DNA of 59,836 nucleotides from Saprospiraceae bacterium (lineage in GTDB: Bacteria; Bacteroidota; Bacteroidia; Chitinophagales; Saprospiraceae), in contig JADLHA010000003.1 of NCBI GenBank assembly GCA_020848995.1, positions 1 to 59,836 on the forward strand, written 5' to 3'. Position numbers and translations under genes: made by a program. Shown piece by piece: positions 19,284-26,903 of the stretch. Within the stretch, counting starts at the first letter, position 1; the number at the start of each line of letters is the position of its first letter. Below the pieces are notes generated by a model. The model did no database searches. It had not been told where the DNA came from and was given only the letters and a program-made list of their open reading frames with translations.

Positions 19284-19772
19284 TCAGGATTCGCTGCGCA
19301 AACGGTCGATTAACTGGTCGAGTTTCTGTTCGGTGAGGTGTTCGTGGTACAGGTACTCCGGCCCGATTTGCAAAACGGGACCCGTGCCGCAAGAAGCCAG
19401 GCACTCCACGGTCTTGAGGGTAAACAATCCATCAGGAGTCGTTTCGCCGATCCCGATGTTGAGCTTGCGCTGCAGGTATTGCAGCAAGGTCTCTGCACCC
19501 ACAAGGCAGCATGGCCCTGTGCGGCATACTTCCAATACGTACTTCCCAACCGGCTCGAGGTGGAACATTGTATAGAAAGTAGCTACTTCGTACACTTCGA
19601 TCGGATTGAGATTCAGGTATTCTGCAACCGCATTCATGGCTTCTGTACTCAGCCAGCCATATTCAGCCTGCACCCTGTGCAGTATGGGCAACAGACCCGA
19701 TTTTTGCCTACCCTGCGGATACCTCGCCACGATCTGATCGAATTCCCTTTTTATTTCCTGTGAAAATTCCAT
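19284..19772 (-). CDS. nuoE: NADH-quinone oxidoreductase subunit E
   Basis: The 2Fe-2S (N1a) subunit that sits next to NuoF. 162 residues with ligands in CRTGPC (C-x4-C) and CLASC (C-x3-C). The N-terminal helical domain includes SGLLPILHRVQAEYGWLS. It is separated from nuoD by 66 bp, the longest gap in this half of the operon, and that gap contains a good copy of the recurring palindrome. Confidence 0.96.
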   Translation of the reverse strand: MEFSQEIKREFDQIVARYPQGRQKSGLLPILHRVQAEYGWLSTEAMNAVAEYLNLNPIEVYEVATFYTMFHLEPVGKYVLEVCRTGPCCLVGAETLLQYLQRKLNIGIGETTPDGLFTLKTVECLASCGTGPVLQIGPEYLYHEHLTEQKLDQLIDRLRSES

Positions 19773-19812
19773 TCCTCGTTCCGAATATTTATCTTTCGTT
19801 CACTTTATAAAT

Positions 19813-19830
19813 AGCTAACAAACGTTAGTT
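19813..19830. repeat. Palindrome copy in the nuoD-nuoE gap
   Basis: AGCTAACAAACGTTAGTT matches 14 of 16 arm positions of the recurring palindrome. It lies 40 bp upstream of the nuoE start. No -7 box is visible between it and nuoE. Confidence 0.6.
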
Positions 19831-19838
19831 TATTCAAA

Positions 19839-21071
19839 TCAGGCGTCGAGTTCTCCCGCAATCACATTCAGACTGCTCATCACGACAATGGCGTCGGAGA
19901 GAAGCTGGCCACGCACCATTTCGGGAAATGCCTGGTAATAGATAAAACAGGGTCTTCTGAAATGCAGTCTGAACGGCGTTCTTCCGCCATCGCTGACAAG
20001 ATAAAAACCCAACTCTCCATTAGCCCCTTCTACGGCATGGTAGACATTACCCACCGGAGGATCGATCTCCCCCATGATAATCTTAAAGTGGTAGATCAAA
20101 GCCTCCATGTTCCTGTAAACCTCTTGCTTGGGTGGGAGGTAATAATGTTCTTCATCGGCATGAAATACATTCTCCATCGATTCAATTCGGTCAAGGGCTT
20201 GCCGCACGATGGACAGACTTTGGCGTATCTCCTCGTTGCGGATGACAAAACGATCGTAAGTATCGCCCGTGGTTCCAATGGGAATCTGAAAATCAAAGTC
20301 TTCGTAGGAGCAGTAGGGTTCGTGCACGCGGAGATCGTAGTCAACGCCGCAAGCCCTGAGATTAGGACCGGTCATGCCGTAATTGAGCGCCCGTTCCGCC
20401 GTGATCGCGCCCGTTTCCATGGTCCGGTCCATGAAGATGCGGTTGCGCAGCAAAAGGTCTTCGAATTCCTGCCATACCGCCGGAAACTCGCGCAAAAACT
20501 TTCGCGTCTTTTCGAACACGATTTCGTTGAAATCGCGTTCAAAGCCGCCGATCCTGCCCATGTTGGTCGTCAGCCTTGCACCACAGATCTCTTCGTATAT
20601 TTCGTAAATAAACTCGCGCCACTGGTATACGTACGTAAAACCCGTTAGGGCCCCGGTATCGACACCGAGGATGCTGTTGCAGATGATGTGGTCGGCGATG
20701 CGCGCCAGCTCCATGACCATAACGCGCATGTAATCTACGCGCTTGGGCGTCTTGATGCCAAGCAGTTTTTCTACGGTCAGGTGCCATCCCATGTTGTTGA
20801 TGGGTGCAGAGCAATAGTTGAGTCGGTCTGTCAGCGGGGTGATCTGGTAAAACGGCCTCCGCTCGGCAATTTTCTCAAATGCGCGGTGGATGTAACCGAT
20901 GGTCTGTTCTCCGTGTACGATGCGCTCGCCATCCATCTGGAGGACATTTTGAAAAATGCCGTGTGTCGCCGGATGGGTCGGACCCAGATTCAGCGTGGTA
21001 TAAGGGATTTCAGGTCGGGCAAGCCGGGGAAGTTCCGCTAAAAATTCCTGGTTAGTCTTCATCGCACTCAT
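19839..21071 (-). CDS. nuoD: NADH-quinone oxidoreductase subunit D
   Basis: The 49-kDa subunit at the quinone site. 410 residues. The quinone-site loop LNLGPTHPATHG carries the conserved His, and the conserved Tyr is in DRLNYCSAPINNMGW. The C-terminus RGQLLSDAIVVMSSLNVIAGELD is typical. nuoC and nuoD are separate genes here, not fused as in E. coli. It overlaps the nuoC stop by 4 bp. Confidence 0.97.
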   Translation of the reverse strand: MSAMKTNQEFLAELPRLARPEIPYTTLNLGPTHPATHGIFQNVLQMDGERIVHGEQTIGYIHRAFEKIAERRPFYQITPLTDRLNYCSAPINNMGWHLTVEKLLGIKTPKRVDYMRVMVMELARIADHIICNSILGVDTGALTGFTYVYQWREFIYEIYEEICGARLTTNMGRIGGFERDFNEIVFEKTRKFLREFPAVWQEFEDLLLRNRIFMDRTMETGAITAERALNYGMTGPNLRACGVDYDLRVHEPYCSYEDFDFQIPIGTTGDTYDRFVIRNEEIRQSLSIVRQALDRIESMENVFHADEEHYYLPPKQEVYRNMEALIYHFKIIMGEIDPPVGNVYHAVEGANGELGFYLVSDGGRTPFRLHFRRPCFIYYQAFPEMVRGQLLSDAIVVMSSLNVIAGELDA

Positions 21072-21574
21072 CGTCCAAATTGATAATCGGCTTTGTCTTC
21101 GCGCAGGGGGTCTTCCAGCGGAAATTCCTTGCGCATCGGAAAATCGACCATCTCATCCATGTTGAGGATGCGCCGCAAATCGGGATGTCCGAGAAAACGA
21201 ATGCCGTAAAAATCATACGTCTCCCGCTCCATCCAGTTGGCCGTGGCATAAATTCCCGTGACGCTGGGAAATTCCGGTTGATCCTGCGATGCATAAGCTT
21301 TGATGCGAAGGCGCTCCCGCCGTGTCATGCTCTGCACGTGGTAAACCACGCAGAACTCCTTGCCTGGCAGATCCGGATCATGCATACCACAGAGGTCTGT
21401 AAGAAAGTTGAAACCGAGCTCAGGGTCGCGATAGAGGGCCAGCAGGGTGGCATAGATCTGATTGACGGGAAGTTCCAGACAGAACATGCCGTAAGCATCC
21501 TGTGTGACGGTGCATTCCAGCCCGGTTGCGTTGTGCAGAACCCTCCCGATGTGCCCAGCTTTATTATCTTCCAT
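21068..21574 (-). CDS. nuoC: NADH-quinone oxidoreductase subunit C
   Basis: The 30-kDa subunit, 168 residues, part of the connecting module. The family signature is visible as WMERETYDFYGIRFLGHPDL, followed by RRILNMDEMVDFPMRKEFPL. Its start overlaps the nuoB stop by one base (TAATG) and its stop overlaps nuoD by 4 bp. Confidence 0.96.
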   Translation of the reverse strand: MEDNKAGHIGRVLHNATGLECTVTQDAYGMFCLELPVNQIYATLLALYRDPELGFNFLTDLCGMHDPDLPGKEFCVVYHVQSMTRRERLRIKAYASQDQPEFPSVTGIYATANWMERETYDFYGIRFLGHPDLRRILNMDEMVDFPMRKEFPLEDPLREDKADYQFGR

Positions 21575-22119
21575 TACTTCACGTAGTATGATTCCATCAA
21601 TTTGCGGTACTCTTCCGAGTTCCTGCGACGCACACTTTCCTTTCCTACGAGCTCCTGGATCCGCATGACGCCTTCGATGATCTGCTCTGGCCGCGGCGGG
21701 CAGCCGGGGACATAGACGTCGACCGGGATGATGCGGTCGATGCCCTGCAGCACGCTGTAGGTATCAAAGATGCCCCCCGAAGATGCACAGGCACCGACGG
21801 CCAATACCCATTTTGGCTCTGCCATCTGTTCGTAAACCTGCCGCAACACGGGCCCCATTTTCTTGGCAATGGTCCCCATGACCATCAACAAGTCTGCCTG
21901 GCGCGGAGTAAAGCTCAGTCGTTCCGAGCCAAAGCGGGCCAGGTCGTAATGCGCCGACATGGTAGACATGAACTCGATGCCGCAACACGAAGTGGCAAAA
22001 GGCAGGGGCCACAAACTGTTCTTCCGGGCCAAACCCACTGCAGCATCCAGGGTGGTCGCGAAAAATCCCTGGCCAGCAAGCCCTTCAGGAGCGTTGGACA
22101 TTTTGATTTCTGAACCCAT
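21574..22119 (-). CDS. nuoB: NADH-quinone oxidoreductase subunit B
   Basis: Carries cluster N2, the last electron carrier before quinone. 181 residues. The tandem Cys ligand is in ATSCCGIEFM, with the other ligands in GACASSGG and VPGCPPRPEQ. The N-terminal extension is about 30 residues. 56 bp separate it from nuoA. Confidence 0.97.
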   Translation of the reverse strand: MGSEIKMSNAPEGLAGQGFFATTLDAAVGLARKNSLWPLPFATSCCGIEFMSTMSAHYDLARFGSERLSFTPRQADLLMVMGTIAKKMGPVLRQVYEQMAEPKWVLAVGACASSGGIFDTYSVLQGIDRIIPVDVYVPGCPPRPEQIIEGVMRIQELVGKESVRRRNSEEYRKLMESYYVK

Positions 22120-22175
22120 TTCCTCTTATTATGCTTGATCCAATGTGAATATTTCCGCCCTCCCTTGCCAGGCTT

Positions 22176-22562
22176 TCAAACATCCTCGCGCGTTTCCCAT
22201 TTCAGCACGCCCTTTAGCAAAACGTAATAAAATCCCGCCATGAGCAGCGCCAGAAAAATGAACATTTCGACAAAACCAAACCAGCCGAGCTTTTTGAATT
22301 GAACAGCCCAGGGATACATAAAAATGATCTCCACATCGAACAGAACAAAAAGGATCGCGGTCATAAAATAGCGCACAGAAAAGGGTGATCGGGCATCCCC
22401 CACACTATCCAGTCCACACTCAAAACTGGCATCCTTTCGCTTACCCCGGAGCTTGGGCCCAAGCAAATGAGTGGCCACCATGGCGAAAACCACAAATCCG
22501 GCAGCTACGAGGAATTGTATGACGATTGGGTAATAATCGAAGGGAATGTGTTCCTTTGGCAT
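22176..22562 (-). CDS. nuoA: NADH-quinone oxidoreductase subunit A
   Basis: The ND3-type membrane subunit, 128 residues and three helices. The conserved loop motif SFECGLDSVGDARSPFSVRYF carries the Cys that reports the active/deactive transition in related enzymes. It is the first gene of the operon, and a promoter is visible just upstream. Confidence 0.96.
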   Translation of the reverse strand: MPKEHIPFDYYPIVIQFLVAAGFVVFAMVATHLLGPKLRGKRKDASFECGLDSVGDARSPFSVRYFMTAILFVLFDVEIIFMYPWAVQFKKLGWFGFVEMFIFLALLMAGFYYVLLKGVLKWETREDV

Positions 22563-22587
22563 AAAAAACAGCGGCGTTTTTGCCCGG

Positions 22588-22621
22588 CAAATATAAGCTA
22601 CATCGGCAGTATCCCCGCAAA
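22588..22621 (-). promoter_or_regulatory. Promoter of the nuoA-N operon
   Basis: On the minus strand TTTG (22618-22621), a 22-bp spacer and TATATTTG (22588-22595) fit the Bacteroidota consensus TTG-N17-23-TAnnTTTG. Transcription would begin about 22 nt before the nuoA ATG at 22562. Confidence 0.65.
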
Positions 22622-22690
22622 CCCTTGCTTTTATTCAATCCACTCGCCTTGAACAACTCAGGCAGGGTTGCCGTTTACTTTGAGACCACG

Positions 22691-23110
22691 ATGAAAATGG
22701 CCATGAGGGTAGCAGTGATCAGAAAAGGGCACTTTAACGCAGCATACCGGCTGTATCGCCCGGACTGGAGCGATGAAAGGAACCGGGAGGTATTCGGCAT
22801 TTGTTCCCACCCGAACTTCCACGGACACAATTACGAATTTGACGTTCGGGTGACCGGGGAGGTGGATCCGGAAACCGGCATCGTAATCGATTTAAAAAAA
22901 CTCAAAGAGTTGATCGAAACCCATGTCGAATTGCCTTTTGACCACAAAAACCTCAACCTCGACTGCCCAGAATTTGCCAACAGCATACCAACAGCCGAAA
23001 ACATCTGCATGGAGATTTACCATAGGCTTCGCCAAGTCCTCCCGCCGGACCTTGACTTGCACATCCGCCTGTCGGAAACGCCGCGCAACTTTGTAGAATT
23101 TCCTGCTTAA
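22691..23110 (+). CDS. 6-pyruvoyl-tetrahydropterin synthase / 6-carboxytetrahydropterin synthase (QueD) family
   Basis: A 139-residue T-fold enzyme. The family converts dihydroneopterin triphosphate to 6-carboxytetrahydropterin (queuosine/7-deazapurine route) or to 6-pyruvoyltetrahydropterin. Zinc ligands are H14 (KGHFNAAY) and H44 and H46 (NFHGHNY). The likely catalytic Cys is C38 in FGICSHP. The downstream motif LPFDHKNLNLD and the acidic residue in PTAENICMEIYHRL are also present. I start it at 22691 because the upstream frame crosses the nuo promoter region. No other queuosine gene is adjacent, so QueD versus PTPS is not settled. Confidence 0.9.
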   Translation: MKMAMRVAVIRKGHFNAAYRLYRPDWSDERNREVFGICSHPNFHGHNYEFDVRVTGEVDPETGIVIDLKKLKELIETHVELPFDHKNLNLDCPEFANSIPTAENICMEIYHRLRQVLPPDLDLHIRLSETPRNFVEFPA

Positions 23111-23187
23111 TAAGAAAATCCTCACACAGGATTACCGCCCACTGCGCTGTAGGAACTACGGAATCAATTGGCTGGAACCTCTGAGTA

Positions 23188-23880
23188 TCAGGCCTTAATA
23201 GCCCTCTTTTGCAACCGGATGGTACGCAACACCTGTTCGTTTGGACCAATTAGGCGAACGAAGTACAGGCCGTCTTCCACATCGCTGATGTCGTAGGATG
23301 CATTGTGGCTCGTGCGGAACGATTTTATTTTCCTGCCCAGGAGGTTATACAGGTCGATGCGAACAAGCCCGGTATTGTAGTCAACGGTAAATGAGTTGGC
23401 AGCAGGATTGGGATACACCTTCACCGCAATGTTCTTGATGTCTTTGTTGGAGATGACTTTATTGAAGGTATAATCGACCTTGATTTTCTTAGAGGTGTCC
23501 TCCCTCTCGAACAGCCAGATGACGATGTGGGCCTCTCCCTGGTTGCCATCTTCAAACACGTGCACGTCCAGGGTCGTCGAATCTCCGGCTCCGATGACGT
23601 TCGGATAGATGTCCGGGCATTTGCCAACGTGATCAGCATAACAGTTATTGGCATCGCAAACGTACGTGCTCCATCCCGTCGGGAGCATGAGGATCTCGCG
23701 CTGCCACAACATGTTCAGGGTCTCGTTCGTATGGTTTCTGACCCGGCCCGGGCGGTAATGGTCGGAGTTGTCCGGGACAAAATGGAGGGTGTTGGGGTTC
23801 GGGTTGGCACTGAAACGCACTTCCTGTCCCGTTGCACAAAAACCTGTTATTATGCTGATTATTAAGTATATATATCTCAT
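23188..23880 (-). CDS. Small secreted protein with type IX secretion sorting domain
   Basis: 230 residues with a signal peptide (MRYIYLIISIITGFCATGQ). The first part, about 20-145, is a beta-rich domain with Cys in CDANNCYADHVGKC, possibly disulfide-bonded. The last 80 residues form a type A sorting domain: KVYPNPAANSFTVDY, LYNLLGRKIKSF, then DVEDGLYFVRL. This domain directs secretion through the Por/Spr system and is cleaved at the surface. The N-terminal domain is not recognised. Confidence 0.85.
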   Translation of the reverse strand: MRYIYLIISIITGFCATGQEVRFSANPNPNTLHFVPDNSDHYRPGRVRNHTNETLNMLWQREILMLPTGWSTYVCDANNCYADHVGKCPDIYPNVIGAGDSTTLDVHVFEDGNQGEAHIVIWLFEREDTSKKIKVDYTFNKVISNKDIKNIAVKVYPNPAANSFTVDYNTGLVRIDLYNLLGRKIKSFRTSHNASYDISDVEDGLYFVRLIGPNEQVLRTIRLQKRAIKA

Positions 23881-24085
23881 AGGCCGTATGTCAGTAAATC
23901 TCAGGGTAAATATACGTCCTTTTTGCCATTTGCAACCCGGTCACCGCACCCAAATATCCAGATTTTAACACATTGTCCGATTCCACACATTTCTTCCACC
24001 AAATGGAGGGTTCTCCAAGAATATGGTGGATATTGGTCCCGGTAACAGATATGGACTCTCTTTCCAACATAACGCCGTCTGCCGG

Positions 24086-25429
24086 ATGACCCGCACCGTG
24101 ATCATTGGAAACGGGGTTGCGGGCATTAGCTGTGCTCGCCGGTTGAGGCAGCTCGACGTGGAGGAATCGATCGCCGTGATCTCTTCTGAGTCCGAATACT
24201 TTTTTTCGCGAACTGCGCTGATGTACGTGTACCTGGGACACCTGCGATGGCAGGACCTGGAGCCTTACGAACGTAAGAGTTGGCATCAACTGGGCATTGA
24301 ACGCGTCCTGGCACGGGTTACACAAATTGACTTCCGAGCACGCAATCTCCAGCTCGACACGGGCCAAACGATGGGATACGACCGGCTCATCCTTGCAACG
24401 GGATCCATTCCCAACCGCTTTGGTTGGCCGGGTGAGGACCTCCAGGGAGTTTGCGGGTTTTACAGCAAGCAGGATCTGGAGTACATCGAAGGGCTTTCAC
24501 CTGGGATCCGGCGCGCAGTCATCGTTGGTGGTGGGCTGATCGGCATCGAACTGGCTGAGATGTTTCATTCCCGGAATATCCCTGTGACCTTGCTCGTCCG
24601 GGAACCGGAATATTGGAATTCCGTCTTACCCGTCGAAGAGGCACGGATGATCTCTGCACACCTTCGCAAAAAGGGAATAGACCTGCGACTGGGCATGCAG
24701 TTGAGGGAGATGGAGGGCGACGTAGACGGTCGGGTATGCGCCGTGCTTACTACGGAAGGTGAGCGGATCGAATGCAATTTTACAGGATTGACGGCCGGCG
24801 TTCGCCCAAACATCGACTGGCTCATCGGAGGACCCCTTGAAACCGACAGGGGCATTCTGGTCGATCCCTTTTTGCAGACCAATTTACCCGGTGTATTTGC
24901 GATCGGCGATTGCGCACAACTGCGCAACCCGGTGGAAGGGCGGAAGCCCATTGAAGCCGTCTGGTACAGCGGTCGCAAGATGGGCGAGTGTCTGGCCATA
25001 AACCTGGCCGGAAGAAAGGCACCGTACGATCCCGGAATCTGGTTCAATTCTGCAAAATTTTTCGATATCGAGTACCAGGTTTACGGAAGCGTATTGCCCA
25101 ATCCGGCACCCGGAACCGACAGCATTTTTTGGCAGCACCCGGCAGGTGACCGGAGCATCCGGATTGTTTACGACAGCACCTCGGGTAGCATCACCGGCAT
25201 CAACTTGCTCGGTTTGCGCTTTCGCCATGAAGTGTGCGACAAATGGTTGCGGGAGGGAGCACAGATCGAATACGTATTGTCGAACATCCGCCTCGCCTTT
25301 TTCGATCCCGAGTTCTTTCCGGACTTTGCGCCTCCCCTGCTCGATGCCTATTTAACAAAAACGGGAAAGCAACTCCGCTTGCATGCCGCGGGTAAGCTGG
25401 CTGAAGTGCTGCGCTTTCTCAAATCCTAA
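24086..25429 (+). CDS. FAD-dependent pyridine nucleotide-disulfide oxidoreductase family protein
   Basis: About 447 residues from the ATG at 24086 (MTRTVIIGNGVAGISCARRL), which puts the FAD-binding motif at the N-terminus. The NAD(P)-binding motif VIVGGGLIGIELAEMF is near residue 150 and the second FAD motif GVFAIGDCAQL near 275. It resembles the NADH-rubredoxin or nitrite reductase large-subunit type of reductase and has no redox-disulfide CxxxxC. It is 11 bp upstream of a membrane protein with two 4Fe-4S clusters, so the pair is likely an operon moving electrons between NAD(P)H and a membrane carrier. The physiological acceptor is unknown. Confidence 0.85.
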   Translation: MTRTVIIGNGVAGISCARRLRQLDVEESIAVISSESEYFFSRTALMYVYLGHLRWQDLEPYERKSWHQLGIERVLARVTQIDFRARNLQLDTGQTMGYDRLILATGSIPNRFGWPGEDLQGVCGFYSKQDLEYIEGLSPGIRRAVIVGGGLIGIELAEMFHSRNIPVTLLVREPEYWNSVLPVEEARMISAHLRKKGIDLRLGMQLREMEGDVDGRVCAVLTTEGERIECNFTGLTAGVRPNIDWLIGGPLETDRGILVDPFLQTNLPGVFAIGDCAQLRNPVEGRKPIEAVWYSGRKMGECLAINLAGRKAPYDPGIWFNSAKFFDIEYQVYGSVLPNPAPGTDSIFWQHPAGDRSIRIVYDSTSGSITGINLLGLRFRHEVCDKWLREGAQIEYVLSNIRLAFFDPEFFPDFAPPLLDAYLTKTGKQLRLHAAGKLAEVLRFLKS

Positions 25430-25440
25430 ACGCTGCTGCC

Positions 25441-26817
25441 ATGCCTACTTCCAACCGCTTTTATCGCCGCCCTCCGCACCTTCAGGCCAGACAGCAATGG
25501 ATGGTCGCTGCGGGCATGGCATCTCTGGTCTGCATGGCCCTCGTTGCCTTGCAGCTGCTTCCGGCAAATGGATGGATGCTCGTTTCAACGCTTTTGGGAC
25601 TGGGATTTTCCATAGCCGGATTTGCCTGGAGTACATACTCTGGCCGGCATCCGGGCATCCAGAACGACGGCGTTTGGTTTTCTTCCCTGAGTTCACGGGG
25701 ATGGCTTGCCTGGCTGGTTGCCGCCTTCCTGACTTTCTTTTATTGCGTCCTTTATTGGAAAGGCGAATGGCTCGGATTGCGGGCAGATGGCAATGTGGGG
25801 CTGGTCGGACTGTTTGATCCACTCAGCTACGGGCTCAAAGGCCAACCGGCTTCGCAATGGTTCGTTTACGGGGTTCTTTACACGCTGGCCATTACCGCTT
25901 TTGGATTTAAGTTCATTTTGAAATACCGGCACAACCGCTACCAGGTCCTGCGCACACTGAGCACTGTGTTCTTCCAACTCGCTTTTGCGTTTTTGCTGCC
26001 CGAATTTTTTATGAGGATGAACCTGCCCTACAACGATCTCAAAAACATGTGGCCCCTGAACTATTCCTTTTTTGATGCCTGGAACCTCGATGCCCTCCAG
26101 GCCGCCGGGTGGGCAGGCAAGTTCTTTTTGATCTTTGGCCTGCTCATGATCTTCGCCATATCTCCCACACTCTGTTTTTTCTTCGGAAAGCGCTGGTACT
26201 GCTCCTGGGTCTGCGGCTGCGGAGGCCTGGCAGAAACAGCCGGCGACCCCTTTCGCCAGCTTTCTTCGAAATCGACGCGGGCATGGCAAATCGAGCAGTG
26301 GCTCATTTATCCCATATTCCTGTTTGCCGTGGCGATGACCCTGGGCGTACTTTATTCCTATTTTACCGGACAGGCACACCTGATGGGCATATCGACCGCA
26401 GCTCTTCGCGCATGGTACGGATTTGCCATCGGCGCCGCATTTTCCGGTGTCATCGGCGTAGGCTTTTATCCCCTTCTGGGTAGCAGGGTCTGGTGCCGGT
26501 TTGGCTGTCCGATGGCCGCCCTATTGGGCATCCAGCAGAAGTTCTTCTCCCGGTTCCGCATCACCACCAACGGGGGACAGTGCATATCCTGCGGCAACTG
26601 CTCGAGCTACTGTGAGATGGGCATCGATGTACGCGCCTACGCCCAGCGAGGACAGCCTATCGTTCGCGCCTCCTGCGTTGGATGCGGCATCTGCGCCGCG
26701 GTTTGCCCCCGCGGCGTCCTGCGCCTTGAAAATGGTCCCCACCCCAACCGGGAATCCTCCAGCCCCCTGGCATCATCCTTTCTCAATGCTCCTTTTGAAT
26801 CTCCCAAGGATGCATGA
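25441..26817 (+). CDS. NapH/NosR/CcoG-like membrane polyferredoxin
   Basis: 458 residues with about eight hydrophobic helices followed by a cytoplasmic-type ferredoxin domain. Two 4Fe-4S motifs are complete: CISCGNCSSYC and CVGCGICAAVCP. Two Cys-Pro type motifs of the NapH/NosR family are also present, CSWVCGCGG and WCRFGCP. The family carries electrons across or along the membrane in nitrate, nitrous oxide and related systems. No denitrification gene is nearby, and the close link to the FAD reductase suggests a dedicated NAD(P)H-linked electron path. The N-terminal half (about residues 1-160) has extra helices not seen in classical NapH. Confidence 0.85.
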   Translation: MPTSNRFYRRPPHLQARQQWMVAAGMASLVCMALVALQLLPANGWMLVSTLLGLGFSIAGFAWSTYSGRHPGIQNDGVWFSSLSSRGWLAWLVAAFLTFFYCVLYWKGEWLGLRADGNVGLVGLFDPLSYGLKGQPASQWFVYGVLYTLAITAFGFKFILKYRHNRYQVLRTLSTVFFQLAFAFLLPEFFMRMNLPYNDLKNMWPLNYSFFDAWNLDALQAAGWAGKFFLIFGLLMIFAISPTLCFFFGKRWYCSWVCGCGGLAETAGDPFRQLSSKSTRAWQIEQWLIYPIFLFAVAMTLGVLYSYFTGQAHLMGISTAALRAWYGFAIGAAFSGVIGVGFYPLLGSRVWCRFGCPMAALLGIQQKFFSRFRITTNGGQCISCGNCSSYCEMGIDVRAYAQRGQPIVRASCVGCGICAAVCPRGVLRLENGPHPNRESSSPLASSFLNAPFESPKDA

Positions 26818-26903
26818 CCAGACACCATTGAAGATTCGTTTGCATTCTTTTTTCCATTTGGGGAGCCTTTGCAGGAAGATAAGCGTTATTCCATAAAACC
26901 AAA

